A DNA stretch of 64,000 bases from the NCBI GenBank assembly GCA_024639905.1, contig JAHEGE010000004.1, positions 62,001 through 126,000 on the forward strand. Reading direction: 5' to 3'. The DNA comes from Gammaproteobacteria bacterium. Its GTDB lineage: Bacteria > Pseudomonadota > Gammaproteobacteria > Pseudomonadales > Pseudohongiellaceae. This document shows positions 24,204-33,852 of the stretch, in pieces; the first letter of the stretch is position 1; the number at the start of each line of letters is the position of its first letter. Both the position numbers and the translations under genes were made by a program. A model generated the notes under the pieces. It was not told the origin of the DNA and did not search any database. It saw nothing but the letters and a program-made list of their open reading frames with translations.

Positions 24204-25117
24204 CAGTGGGGACAGCCTTCGTGGGAGTGTGACTCGGTGTCGCCATCCTCGGCCGTCACATCGCCCACCACATTGCCGTGAATGTCGTGTTCGTGGGTGT
24301 GGTGGTGGGTGTATACCGCGAGGCTATCGGTTGCCCCTGCGCCGAACAGCGACAAATAGGCGGGATCGGTGCTAACCGACTCGGGCTTGCCGTGACAGCA
24401 GACATGGTGATTGAGGCAAATAACCTCGTCCGTCGACGACATAACCAAATGCAGGTCATGACTGATCATCAATACGCCGCAGCCTTGTGAGTCTGCGATC
24501 GAATCGATTAGCGCGTAGAGTTCGGCCTGGCCTGCGATATCCACGCCCTGCGCCGGTTCGTCTAAAACCAATAAATGCGGTTTGCGCAGCAGCGCCCGCG
24601 CCAACAAGACGCGCTGCAGCTCGCCGCCCGACAGGCCGCCGATCTGTGCGTCGGCTAAGTGAGAGACTTTTAGCTGCGCAAGCGTGTCGTCAATCGAGGT
24701 TTGCGTCTCGCGCGCCTCAGGCTTCTCGTCGCTTGAAGCGGCGGCGCGTCGCTGTGCGAGTGCGAGGAAGCGGCGCACGGTTAACGGCAGTGTGGGATCA
24801 ATATGCAGCGCCTGCGGCATATACCCGAGGCGCAAGCCAGGACGGCGTTGAATGTGCCCCGAGTCGGCATCAATTAGCCCGAGTGCGATGCGCACGAGTG
24901 TCGTCTTGCCGGCGCCGTTAGGCCCGATCAATGTGACGATCTGCCCAGGCTCGACTGCAAAGCTTACGCCATCGAGTACGGTGCGCTCGCCGAAGCGTTT
25001 ACTAATACCCTCGGCGCGCAGTAACGACGCTTCCGCTTTCGCCCCCTGGTCGGAGCTAAGGGGTGCGCTAGGTGCTGCGTTTGGGCTGGCGCTTGCAGGA
25101 TGGCTTGGGGCGGTCAT
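24203..25117 (-). CDS. znuC: Zinc ABC transporter ATP-binding protein ZnuC with His-rich C-terminus (ORF open to 25186)
   Basis: [56 protein letters not shown]-terminal [13 protein letters not shown]...[10 protein letters not shown]. Confidence 0.92.
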   Translation of the reverse strand: MTAPSHPASASPNAAPSAPLSSDQGAKAEASLLRAEGISKRFGERTVLDGVSFAVEPGQIVTLIGPNGAGKTTLVRIALGLIDADSGHIQRRPGLRLGYMPQALHIDPTLPLTVRRFLALAQRRAAASSDEKPEARETQTSIDDTLAQLKVSHLADAQIGGLSGGELQRVLLARALLRKPHLLVLDEPAQGVDIAGQAELYALIDSIADSQGCGVLMISHDLHLVMSSTDEVICLNHHVCCHGKPESVSTDPAYLSLFGAGATDSLAVYTHHHTHEHDIHGNVVGDVTAEDGDTESHSHEGCPH

Positions 25118-25252
25118 CGCGTCGTTTAGGATCCTAAGCGGCACCGCCGCATGAGTTTTGGTTTTGGAGAGTGGCAAGTTTAGCAAGACAGGCCGCTCGC
25201 TGCATTGCGCTCATTGCTCTCATTTCTGAGACCGATCCGTTATTATGCGCCG

Positions 25253-26284
25253 ATGATAAGCCTACGACTACTTCGCCAACCGCAAGCGGCCCTTGCTATC
25301 CTTTTAGCACGCTCAGCCCAATTCCCCTTAGCGGCGATTTCCGCTCGGTCGCGGGATGGGCTGCACAAAGCTAGCAAGGCGCTGTGGTTAGTAAGCGTGC
25401 TATGTGCACCGCTCGGCTTCGCGCAAGTCGACGTCGCTACAAGCATTCAGCCGCTGGCGTTAATCGCCAACGACATCCTGGGCGAGGCAGGCAACGCGGT
25501 GGCGCTAATCAAGCCCGGCGATTCGCCGCACCACGCCTCGCTCACGCCTTCGGCGAGGCTCGTGGCTGCGCGCGCCGACATCCTGCTTTGGATTGGTGAG
25601 GACTTCGAGGTGAATCTCGTCAGCTTGTTTCAAGCGCCGGGATCAAGAACAGGGTCGAGCACGATCACAGCATCGACGCTGGCGGGCATTAGGCTGCGCG
25701 AAGTAGGCATCGAAAACCACGAGGATGACCCAGACCATGACACAGACCACAGCGGCCACGATACTGACCTGCACCTCTGGCTCGATACACACAACGCCGA
25801 ACGCATCGCCGCCGCCGTCGCGGCCGCGGCGAGCGCGTTAAACCCAGCCGATGCCGCGGGCTATGCCCAGCGCTTGCAAGCCTTCTCAGACGCGCAGGCA
25901 GCCATACGCGCCGACTTCGCCGCGCGCTCGCCTGACGACGGAATCGCGGCAGCCGCCTTCGTGGTCTACCATGATGCCTATGGCTACCTCGAGCGCGACA
26001 TGGGCTTGGCGCATGCCGCGGCGTTGCTAGCAGATCCCGAGCGCGCGCCCACCATTCGTGAGCTTACCGACGTACGCGCCGCTATCGCCATTGCCGCGCC
26101 TGTCTGCCTATTCAGCGAGCCCGGCGCAGACCCGCGCCTAATCGATACGGCGCTAGCCGGTCATGCACTGCGACGGGTCGAACTCGATGCCCTAGGTGCA
26201 CAGATCGAGGCGGGGGCAGAGGGCTATTCGCGATTCATCCGCGGGCTCGCCCAAGACATTCAGGGCTGCCTTAGCGCGCCGTAA
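25253..26284 (+). CDS. znuA: Zinc ABC transporter substrate-binding protein ZnuA (start uncertain; ORF open from 25205)
   Basis: VDVATSIQPLALIANDIL, GDSPHHASLTPS, His/Asp-rich loop EDDPDHDTDHSGHDTDLHLWLDTHNA, FVVYHDAYGYLER. Confidence 0.92.
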   Translation: MISLRLLRQPQAALAILLARSAQFPLAAISARSRDGLHKASKALWLVSVLCAPLGFAQVDVATSIQPLALIANDILGEAGNAVALIKPGDSPHHASLTPSARLVAARADILLWIGEDFEVNLVSLFQAPGSRTGSSTITASTLAGIRLREVGIENHEDDPDHDTDHSGHDTDLHLWLDTHNAERIAAAVAAAASALNPADAAGYAQRLQAFSDAQAAIRADFAARSPDDGIAAAAFVVYHDAYGYLERDMGLAHAAALLADPERAPTIRELTDVRAAIAIAAPVCLFSEPGADPRLIDTALAGHALRRVELDALGAQIEAGAEGYSRFIRGLAQDIQGCLSAP

Positions 26285-26314
26285 CTTTTAGACATCAGGA
26301 GCGCACAGCGACCC

Positions 26315-29146
26315 GTGACTACTTCTCAACCAGGCTCTCAATCAGGCTCTCACCCCGCCTCTCAGCAGGCACCCAAGCAGCTAATCCTCGTCGATGGCTC
26401 TTCGTATCTGTTTCGTGCGTTCCACGCCCTGCCGCCACTGGTCAACAGCAAGCAGCAGCCAACCGGCGCCGTAAAAGGCGTGATCAATATGATCCGCAGC
26501 CTCATCAAAGGCCACCCCGACAGCAATGTCGCCATCGTCTTCGACGCCAAGGGCAAGACCTTCCGCAGCGACCTCTACGCCGACTACAAAGCGCATCGCC
26601 CGCCGATGCCAGATGAACTGCGCTCGCAGATCGAGCCTATTCACCAGATCGTGCAAGCAATGGGCTTGCCGATGTTAGTCATCCCCGGCGTCGAGGCCGA
26701 CGACGTCATCGGCACGCTTGCTCATCGCGCCACCGAACTCGGCATACCGACGCTGGTTTCCACGGGCGATAAAGACCTCGCGCAGTTGGTGAACGCTCAT
26801 GTCACGTTGATGAACACGATGAATAACGAGACCCTCGATGTCGCGGGTGTCGAGGCGAAGTTCGGTATCAAACCCGAGCAGATCATCGACTTCCTCGCTC
26901 TCACCGGCGACAAAGCCGACAACATCCCCGGCGTGCCTGGAGTGGGCCCGAAGACCGCCGTGAAGTGGCTGATCGAGCACGGCTCCATGGACGGCGTGAT
27001 TGCCAATGCCGACTCTATTGGCGGCAAGATCGGCGAACGCCTGCGTGAAAACCTCGACCTTTTGAGGCTCTCGTATGAGCTTGCGACCATCAAACTCGAC
27101 TGTGAACTAGACCTGAGCATCGAGGAATTAGTGCCGGGAGTCGAGGATGCCGAGGCACTGCTGGGCTTATTTTCCGAGCTCGAGTTTAAGTCGTGGGTTA
27201 AAGAGTTAGAGACTCAGGGCGTGAAGGCGAATGCCGTCGCGGGCGTCCAAGCGGAGCCGGCTAATGGCGCTGAGGGCGCCGCGGGCGCGACATACAGCCC
27301 TCTCGACGTGACGCCGAAAGCGATTCACTACACGCTCGTGGACAGCGACGAAAAACTGCAGGCGCTGGTGCGCGCGCTCGAGGCCGCCCCGCGATTCGCC
27401 GTGAGCCTGGAGACCGAAGGCGAGCATTTCCTCGATACCGCGATCCTCGGCGTGGCGTTGAGCACCGAGCCTGGAGTGAGCGCTTACATTCCTTTAGGCC
27501 ATCGTAACGAAGGCGGTGAGCTGACTGACGAGCCGTGGCAACAGCTGGACCGAGAGGTCGTGCTCGCGCAGCTGAAACCGCTGCTCGAAGACCGGCTGCG
27601 CATCAAAGCGGCACACGACCTGAAGGCGACCGGCCACGTGCTGGCCAACTATGGCATTGACCTGCAACCTGCAAAGGCAGACGTGCATCTCGCCTCTTAC
27701 GTGCTCAATTCTGTGACCAGCCGCCATGCACTAGAAGACATTGCGCGGCACTATCTCGACCATGCGCCCATCGAGCTGGAGACGCTTTTGGGCAAGGGGC
27801 GTGGCAAGCTCGCTAAGGGGGCTGTGGCCCCCGCGGCGATGCTCGATTACGCCGCTGAGCGCGCGGATTTGGTCCTGCGCGCGTCGCTGACGCTCGAACA
27901 CGCGCTCGCCGCCGACGCGCGCTTAGAACAGATCTATCGCCGCTTCGAGCTGCCGCTCGTCACGGTCTTGCGCACCATGGAGCAAAATGGCATTGCCCTC
28001 GATAAGCTCGCGCTCGCGCGTCAGAGTGACGAGCTCGGCACCCAGTTGAACAAGCTCGAACTGCAGGCCCACGAACTCGCTGGCGAGCCGTTCAATCTAG
28101 GCTCGCCCAAACAGCTGCAGGCGATACTCTACGAGAAGCTCGGCCTGCCCATGATTAAGAAGACCAAAACCGGCCAGCCCTCTACCGCCGAGCCGATTCT
28201 CGCTGAGCTGGCGGAAGAGTATGAGCTGCCGCGGGTTATCCTCGAGCAGCGCTCGTTGGCGAAGCTTAAGTCCACCTATACCGACAAATTGCCGCTGCAA
28301 GTCAACGCTCACTCGGGCCGCATCCACTCCACTTTCCAACAGGCAATCGCGGCTACGGGCAGGTTGTCGTCCACTGACCCCAACCTGCAGAACATCCCGA
28401 TTCGTACCGCGGAGGGCAGGCGCGTTAGGCAGGCTTTTGTTTCTGGCGAAGGTAAGTGCTTACTAGCAGCAGACTACTCGCAAGTCGAACTCAGAATCAT
28501 GGCGCATCTGTCCCAAGACCCGGGCCTGCTCAAGGCGTTCTCGTCTGCTCAAGATGTGCACCGCGCAACCGCCGCGGATGTGTTTGGCGTCGCGCTGGAC
28601 GAGGTCTCAGCCGACCAGCGCCGCAGCGCGAAAGCCATTAACTTCGGCCTCATATACGGCATGTCGGCCTTTGGCCTCGCCAATCAGATCGGGGTGAGTC
28701 GCGGCGAGGCGGCGGAATACATCGAGCGCTACTTCGAGAAATACCCCGGCGTGCGGACCTATATGGACGAGACCCAGGCGCTCGCCGACGAGAAAGGCTA
28801 TGTCGAAACCCTATTCGGCCGGCGCCTCTATCTGCCCGATATTCACGCCGGCAACGGCATGCTGAGAAAGGCTGCGCAGCGCACCGCCATCAATGCGCCG
28901 ATGCAGGGCACCGCGGCAGATATTATCAAGCGCGCCATGATCGACATCCAGAATTGGCTCAGCGAAGGGAGTCTGGAGGCCCGTATGCTGCTGCAAGTGC
29001 ACGACGAACTCGTCTTCGAAGTCAGCGAGGCCGACTTGGCCTTGCTCGCAGACGGCGTCCGCTTCCGCATGGTCTCCGCCGCCGCCCTCGATGTCCCGCT
29101 AGTCGTAGACATAGGCACCGGCACCAACTGGGACCAAGCCCACTAA
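26315..29146 (+). CDS. polA: DNA polymerase I (GTG start), with apparently inactivated 3'-5' exonuclease domain
   Basis: 5'-nuclease domain LILVDGSSYLFRAFHALPPL; polymerase motifs ATGRLSSTDPNLQNIP, ADYSQVELRIMAHLS, RRSAKAINFGLIYGMSAFGLA, QVHDELVFEV; C-terminus TNWDQAH. Confidence 0.98.
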   Translation: MTTSQPGSQSGSHPASQQAPKQLILVDGSSYLFRAFHALPPLVNSKQQPTGAVKGVINMIRSLIKGHPDSNVAIVFDAKGKTFRSDLYADYKAHRPPMPDELRSQIEPIHQIVQAMGLPMLVIPGVEADDVIGTLAHRATELGIPTLVSTGDKDLAQLVNAHVTLMNTMNNETLDVAGVEAKFGIKPEQIIDFLALTGDKADNIPGVPGVGPKTAVKWLIEHGSMDGVIANADSIGGKIGERLRENLDLLRLSYELATIKLDCELDLSIEELVPGVEDAEALLGLFSELEFKSWVKELETQGVKANAVAGVQAEPANGAEGAAGATYSPLDVTPKAIHYTLVDSDEKLQALVRALEAAPRFAVSLETEGEHFLDTAILGVALSTEPGVSAYIPLGHRNEGGELTDEPWQQLDREVVLAQLKPLLEDRLRIKAAHDLKATGHVLANYGIDLQPAKADVHLASYVLNSVTSRHALEDIARHYLDHAPIELETLLGKGRGKLAKGAVAPAAMLDYAAERADLVLRASLTLEHALAADARLEQIYRRFELPLVTVLRTMEQNGIALDKLALARQSDELGTQLNKLELQAHELAGEPFNLGSPKQLQAILYEKLGLPMIKKTKTGQPSTAEPILAELAEEYELPRVILEQRSLAKLKSTYTDKLPLQVNAHSGRIHSTFQQAIAATGRLSSTDPNLQNIPIRTAEGRRVRQAFVSGEGKCLLAADYSQVELRIMAHLSQDPGLLKAFSSAQDVHRATAADVFGVALDEVSADQRRSAKAINFGLIYGMSAFGLANQIGVSRGEAAEYIERYFEKYPGVRTYMDETQALADEKGYVETLFGRRLYLPDIHAGNGMLRKAAQRTAINAPMQGTAADIIKRAMIDIQNWLSEGSLEARMLLQVHDELVFEVSEADLALLADGVRFRMVSAAALDVPLVVDIGTGTNWDQAH

Positions 29147-29156
29147 CCCAAACCCC

Positions 29157-29252
29157 GGGGTCAGGTCTTTCATCGATGCATTTTTCTTAGGGGTTTGGCG
29201 GGTCTGGGAGGATTTAGGATCAAGCCCGGGGTCAGGTCTTTCATTTATGCAT
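29157..29252 (-). repeat. Two copies of a 25-bp motif (GGGGTCAGGTCTTTCATyrATGCAT-type) at 29157-29181 and 29228-29252
   Basis: ggggtcaggtctttcatcgatgcat and ggggtcaggtctttcatttatgcat, read directly from the sequence; inverted relative to the array at 29291-29380. Confidence 0.85.
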
Positions 29253-29290
29253 GGCGGAGGGGCGGCGATGGCTGCGAGATAAGCACTGCC

Positions 29291-29380
29291 ATGCACAAAC
29301 AAAAGACCAGACCCCTAGCCATGCACAAACAAAAGACCAGACCCCTAGCCATGCACAAACAAAAGACCAGACCCCTAGCT
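29291..29380 (+). repeat. Three tandem copies of a 30-bp repeat ATGCACAAACAAAAGACCAGACCCCTAGCC
   Basis: Exact 30-bp period at 29291-29320, 29321-29350, 29351-29380 (last base differs); first 25 bp is a degenerate reverse complement of the upstream motif. Confidence 0.97.
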
Positions 29381-29980
29381 CTCTGGCGTGGTCAGCCAGG
29401 TATCTAGTTTGGCTCGGGCAGCGTCGATACCGTCATTCTTTAGCGACGAAAACAGCTGCACGGTCACGTTGCTGAAGGGCTTGAGCTCTTTTTCCACGGC
29501 AAGAAGGGTGTTCTGCGCGGCGCCGCGTTTGAGCTTGTCGGACTTGGTCAGGAGCAAATGGAGGGGCAGGTCGCTCTGGACAGACCAATCGATCATCTGC
29601 CGGTCGAATTCTTTGAGGGGATGGCGAATGTCGCTGAGCAGGATCAATCCGCACAACGCCTGACGTCGACGCAGATACTTCTCCAGCTCTTCCTGCCACT
29701 TATTCTTAACGCTCAAGGGCACCTTGGCGAAGCCATAACCGGGCAGGTCGACCAGATAGCGCTCGTCGGGCAGGGCGAAGAAGTTGATTAGCTGCGTGCG
29801 GCCTGGGGTCTTCGAGATCCGCGCGAGGCGCGATTGACCGGTAATTGCGTTGATTGCGCTCGATTTGCCCGCATTAGAGCGCCCAGCGAAGGCAACTTCG
29901 GCGATGCTGTCGGGCGGGCAGGCCGCGAGATTGGCGGCGCTGGTCACAAAGGTGGCTTGATTAAAATGCATGGCGCGCAT
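29375..29980 (-). CDS. engB: Ribosome biogenesis GTP-binding protein YihA/YsxC/EngB
   Basis: [61 protein letters not shown]. Confidence 0.96.
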   Translation of the reverse strand: MRAMHFNQATFVTSAANLAACPPDSIAEVAFAGRSNAGKSSAINAITGQSRLARISKTPGRTQLINFFALPDERYLVDLPGYGFAKVPLSVKNKWQEELEKYLRRRQALCGLILLSDIRHPLKEFDRQMIDWSVQSDLPLHLLLTKSDKLKRGAAQNTLLAVEKELKPFSNVTVQLFSSLKNDGIDAARAKLDTWLTTPES

Positions 29981-30303
29981 GATACGGCGAAGGCGCGCCG
30001 CGTGACAGTACTATTCGCGTGCGCCAAAGAGGGTGGTCACAGTCGGTTTCTAGCATTAGAGTCGCCTTGGAAACTGCGTTATACTCTGCCGCCGCAGAGA
30101 CTGCCGTGCCTCGTCGCAACCATTGCAGCGAGTCTGGTAGCAACCTTAGTAGCACGCCTTAGGCCGATCGCCAGCACGAAGTGAAGCCAAAGCACGTTCT
30201 ACTGGCGTAAAGCAGGTTGATAGCACTCGAAACAGCAGCAAAATTGCAGCAAGCAAGAACCAAGGTAGTTGACAGTCAGACGACTCATTATTCAGGAATC
30301 ACC

Positions 30304-30912
30304 ATGAACAAATTAGCGATAGCCCTCACGTCACTCCTCATCAGCGCCCTAGCGCCTGCCGCACTCGCCCAAGGCGATGCCGCCGCCGGCCAAGCGAAAT
30401 CGGCCCTGTGTGGCTCATGCCACGGCGTCGACGGCAACAGCCCGCTGGCGATGAACCCCAAGCTCGCAGGCCAAGGCGAGGGTTACCTGTACAAGCAGTT
30501 GCTCGAGTTCAAGTCAGGCGCGCGCCAGAACGCGACGATGGCCGCGATGGTCATGAGCCTGTCTGATCAAGACATGCAAGATCTCTCTGCTTACTACGCG
30601 TCGCAGCAGCTTACGATTGGCGGCGCAGACGCGGCAAAAATCGAGCTTGGCGAGTCGATTTACCGCGCCGGCAACAAAGAGCTCGGCGTTGCCGCTTGTG
30701 CGTCATGCCATTCAACCGACGGCACCGGTAACGCGCCAGCTAAATTCCCCGCGGTCGGCGGCCAGCACGCTGAGTACACGCTCAGCCAGCTCAAGGCGTT
30801 CCGCTCAGGAATGCGCAACAACGATGCAGGCGCAATGATGCGTAGCACAGTTGAGCGTTTAACTGATACCGAGCTCGACGCGCTCGCAAGTTACCTCGAA
30901 GGCCTGAACTAA
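30304..30912 (+). CDS. Diheme cytochrome c4-type protein
   Basis: Signal peptide MNKLAIALTSLLISALAPAALAQ; CGSCHGVDGNS and CASCHSTDGTG; GQGEGYLYKQLLEFKSGAR. Confidence 0.92.
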   Translation: MNKLAIALTSLLISALAPAALAQGDAAAGQAKSALCGSCHGVDGNSPLAMNPKLAGQGEGYLYKQLLEFKSGARQNATMAAMVMSLSDQDMQDLSAYYASQQLTIGGADAAKIELGESIYRAGNKELGVAACASCHSTDGTGNAPAKFPAVGGQHAEYTLSQLKAFRSGMRNNDAGAMMRSTVERLTDTELDALASYLEGLN

Positions 30913-30959
30913 ATACCGCACGCGCCATTCAACGCACCGTTACTACTCGGAGAAGAATT

Positions 30960-31634
30960 ATGACCCTGCGACTCAAAAGCCAAACAATCCTAGGTTCGCT
31001 ACTCGCGTTCGCCCTCACGCTGCCCCTGGCAACTAGCGCGTCTGCGCAAATCGAGAAATACGTGGCGGGTACGCATTACATCGAGCTGCGCGCGCCGGTT
31101 AACACGCCGGACGACAGCAAGATCGAAGTACTCGAAGCGTTTTGGTACGGCTGTTCACATTGCTTCCGCTTTGAGCCACTGGTCGCAGACTGGGAGTCGA
31201 AGGCAGGAGACGACGTCGATTTTCGCCGCTTCCCAGCGATGTGGAATGCGCTCATGAAAGTGCATGCACAGATCTACTTCACCGCCGAGGCGATGGATGC
31301 AATCGGCGCGGTACACGAGCCGGTTTTCGATGCAATTAACGTCGAAGGCAATCGCCTGCATACCGAAGAATTAATCGGCGACCTGTTCGAAGAGCACGGC
31401 ATCGCACGCGCCGACTTCGAAGCCGCGTTCAATTCATTCTCCGTGCGCACCAAGGTCAATCAGGCCGAGAAGCGCATGCAAGACTACGAAATTCGCAGCA
31501 CGCCAAACATGATCGTCAACGGCAAATACCTCATCGCTACTGGCGAGGCTGTGCGCACCCAGGCCGAGATGCTCGAAGTGGTCGACTTCCTCGTCGCCAA
31601 AGAGCGTCGCGCCATGGCTAACACCGGCGACTAG
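30960..31634 (+). CDS. dsbA: Thiol:disulfide interchange protein DsbA-type
   Basis: Signal peptide; VLEAFWYGCSHCFRFEPLVADWE, EIRSTPNMIVNGKYLI; follows cytochrome c4. Confidence 0.88.
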   Translation: MTLRLKSQTILGSLLAFALTLPLATSASAQIEKYVAGTHYIELRAPVNTPDDSKIEVLEAFWYGCSHCFRFEPLVADWESKAGDDVDFRRFPAMWNALMKVHAQIYFTAEAMDAIGAVHEPVFDAINVEGNRLHTEELIGDLFEEHGIARADFEAAFNSFSVRTKVNQAEKRMQDYEIRSTPNMIVNGKYLIATGEAVRTQAEMLEVVDFLVAKERRAMANTGD

Positions 31635-31692
31635 CACGGAATTAGCACGTTCTAGGCCGAGCGAATCCGCGACGCGTAGACTATACTCAAGG

Positions 31693-31726
31693 AAAGCCAT
31701 GTCGTTCACACGGCGTGGCTTTTTTC
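31693..31726 (+). terminator. Rho-independent terminator after dsbA
   Basis: AAAGCCAT...GTGGCTTTTTT hairpin plus T-tract. Confidence 0.75.
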
Positions 31727-31838
31727 GTATAGGGGTTATTCTTCTAGGCAAACTATTTGGCGTCTGAGGGAGTCTTACCCCGACGAGACGTAACCCCGCG
31801 TAGAAATGGGGAGTAGAAATGGGAAGATGACATAAGCC

Positions 31839-33239
31839 ATGCCAGCAGCCGCTACACACACTAGGCAAACCGCACTCGCCGCCCTCGGCACACGTGTGGC
31901 TCGCGTGGGCGCTGATCTGGCGGCGCGCTTGCCGGTGCCGGTTCGGCGGCGCCTAGGGCTACGCGCGCAGGGCACCACCGCTGAGCTGCTGCTAACCCAT
32001 GAGTGCCAAGCCTATGCGCTCTGGTCGACCCAACTGCTCGCGCTGGGCGTCGCTGGGTCTCAACGCGGCATAGCGCACGACGCCTCGCAGCCATGCGCCT
32101 CGGCCGACACCCTCGCCGCCGCGGTCCTAGCACTGGCGGCAGAGCTCCCCAACTACGAGACGCCGCCTAAGCGCTGCATCGTGTTCCTCCCCGCAGAGGA
32201 GTTCATGAGCACGGTCGTGTCTCTGCCGGGCCTTGCACCCAGCGCTGCGGCGCAAGCGATTACCCTGCAGGCAGAGTCGCTCGTACCAAGCCTCGACGAC
32301 AAACTTGCACTCATTCAAACGCCGACGCGACTGCCCGGCACCGACGATTACCTGTGCTTGTGGATGCGCCACTCGCGCCTCGATGAGTACTCAGCCGCAT
32401 TCGAAAGCGCCGGCCTCGAACTCGTCGCGCTCGCCCCACGGGCATTGCTCGCTAAGCAAGCGGCAGAGCGGTCCTTGCACCTACTCGACCAAGACGCGTC
32501 GCAGACCACGCGCGTGATCCTGCAAGACGGGCTCCCGATTAAATGGGAGACGATCCAAAACAGCGACCTCGCCGACACCGAGCTCTTAAGCCAATGGCAG
32601 ACTGAGCAGAAAGCCAACGAGCTTGCTAACGCCGGCCGCGTGCAGCTGCAAGACAGCCCCGACTGGCTTACCACCGCAGCCGCTAACGCCGCAGCCACAC
32701 AGGCGCTGAATAGCGGCTTTATGCTGCTGCCCAATGGCGAGCTCAATCGACGTCGTACGCAGGCCCTCGTGCAGCGCCTCGCTGTTGCAGCCGTCGCCTT
32801 AGCGCTACTGACGCTAGTTGCGCTGGTTCCCTTCGCCTTGCAGTCTGTTAAATTCCGGTTTGCCGCCAATGAGCTTTTAAGTCTGCGCGAACAGGCGAGC
32901 GCTGCCAGACAAGACCAAGCCTTCGTCGCCGAATTCGATCGCCGCTGGGGCGCGGTCAACGATTACCCGCAGCAAGCCATCGTCGACACCATGTTCACCC
33001 TGCAGTCGCTTATTGCACCCGACACGCTCACCAGCCTCGAGGTCGACGAAGGGCTTATCAGTATTGAAGGCACGAGCAACAATCCGCAGGCCATACTGCA
33101 ACGACTCGAGCAAGACCCTCTGTTCACCGAGGTGGTTTTCTCGCGTGCTACCAATAACTCGCGTTACTACATCGATCTGCGTTTAAGCACCGTGAGCTTC
33201 GAAGGCTATCGTGTGCGCCATTTGGACGAGGGACGCTAG
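31839..33239 (+). CDS. gspL: Type II secretion system protein GspL-like (PilM/PilN-like)
   Basis: First gene of gsp operon; LPAEEFMSTVVSLPGLAPSAAAQAITLQAESLVP, cytoplasmic domain + TM (LVQRLAVAAVALALLTLVALVPF) + periplasmic ferredoxin-like region. Confidence 0.72.
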   Translation: MPAAATHTRQTALAALGTRVARVGADLAARLPVPVRRRLGLRAQGTTAELLLTHECQAYALWSTQLLALGVAGSQRGIAHDASQPCASADTLAAAVLALAAELPNYETPPKRCIVFLPAEEFMSTVVSLPGLAPSAAAQAITLQAESLVPSLDDKLALIQTPTRLPGTDDYLCLWMRHSRLDEYSAAFESAGLELVALAPRALLAKQAAERSLHLLDQDASQTTRVILQDGLPIKWETIQNSDLADTELLSQWQTEQKANELANAGRVQLQDSPDWLTTAAANAAATQALNSGFMLLPNGELNRRRTQALVQRLAVAAVALALLTLVALVPFALQSVKFRFAANELLSLREQASAARQDQAFVAEFDRRWGAVNDYPQQAIVDTMFTLQSLIAPDTLTSLEVDEGLISIEGTSNNPQAILQRLEQDPLFTEVVFSRATNNSRYYIDLRLSTVSFEGYRVRHLDEGR

Positions 33240-33240
33240 T

Positions 33241-33852
33241 ATGTTGACGAGGCTCACCACCGTCGTTACTTCCTTGTCATCGCGCGAGCGATTGATCCTC
33301 GCGCTCGCGCTGCTCGTGGCGATCGTGTTTGCCTTAACTCGGGGCGTGCCGCTTGTGCAAAGCGCGTATGCCGCACGTGCCGACTCTATCGATTCTGTTG
33401 AGCTCGACATCGAGCGGGAGCAGCGATTACTAAACGCCGCCGAATCTTGGGCAGAGAAACGCGCAGCAACAGAAGATAAGCTTGCGCGTGCAGAAGCCGA
33501 GCTGTTTCGCGGCGCGACCGCGGCAGTGGTTGAGGCGAATATACAGCGCGCCGTTAGCCAGCACGCCGCAAACGCGGGCATCACCGTTAACTCGACGCGC
33601 CTCGCCGAAAGCGTGCAGACCGGCGAATTTACGGCAATCAGTCAAGAACTGTCTTTCCGTACCAACGACGCCTCGGCGACTGTTGCGTTCTTACGCGCGA
33701 TAGACAACTCCGTGCCTGCACTGCGCGTCGCGGGATTCAGTCTAGACAGAAGCCGAAGCCAGTTCAGTGGCGCGATTACCGTCGTTGGCTTTGCAAGGCT
33801 GCAGGACGCGGCGAGACAAGCCGGCAGCCAGGCTCGGGGGGCGCGACGATGA
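33241..33852 (+). CDS. gspM: Type II secretion system protein GspM-like (ORF open from 33211)
   Basis: Short N-terminal cytoplasmic segment, one TM (LILALALLVAIVFALTRG), coiled coil; between gspL and gspE. Confidence 0.7.
   Translation: MLTRLTTVVTSLSSRERLILALALLVAIVFALTRGVPLVQSAYAARADSIDSVELDIEREQRLLNAAESWAEKRAATEDKLARAEAELFRGATAAVVEANIQRAVSQHAANAGITVNSTRLAESVQTGEFTAISQELSFRTNDASATVAFLRAIDNSVPALRVAGFSLDRSRSQFSGAITVVGFARLQDAARQAGSQARGARR

Noticed and set aside
25187-25252. Possible Zur box between divergent znuC and znuA
   Set aside because: Only a weak partial match (ccgttattatgcg) to the GTTATAnTATAAC-type consensus; not enough to call.
29291-29380. Possible CRISPR array (three 30-bp repeats)
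   Set aside because: Copies are directly adjacent with no spacers and no cas genes nearby; better explained as tandem or REP-like repeats.
29195-29475. ORFs 29195-29407 and 29251-29475 encoding [10 protein letters not shown]-type repeats
   Set aside because: Generated by translating the 30-bp DNA repeats in an intergenic region; no coding support.
31434-31868. 144-aa minus-strand ORF across the dsbA/gspL junction
   Set aside because: Overlaps dsbA, its terminator and gspL start; no recognisable domain.
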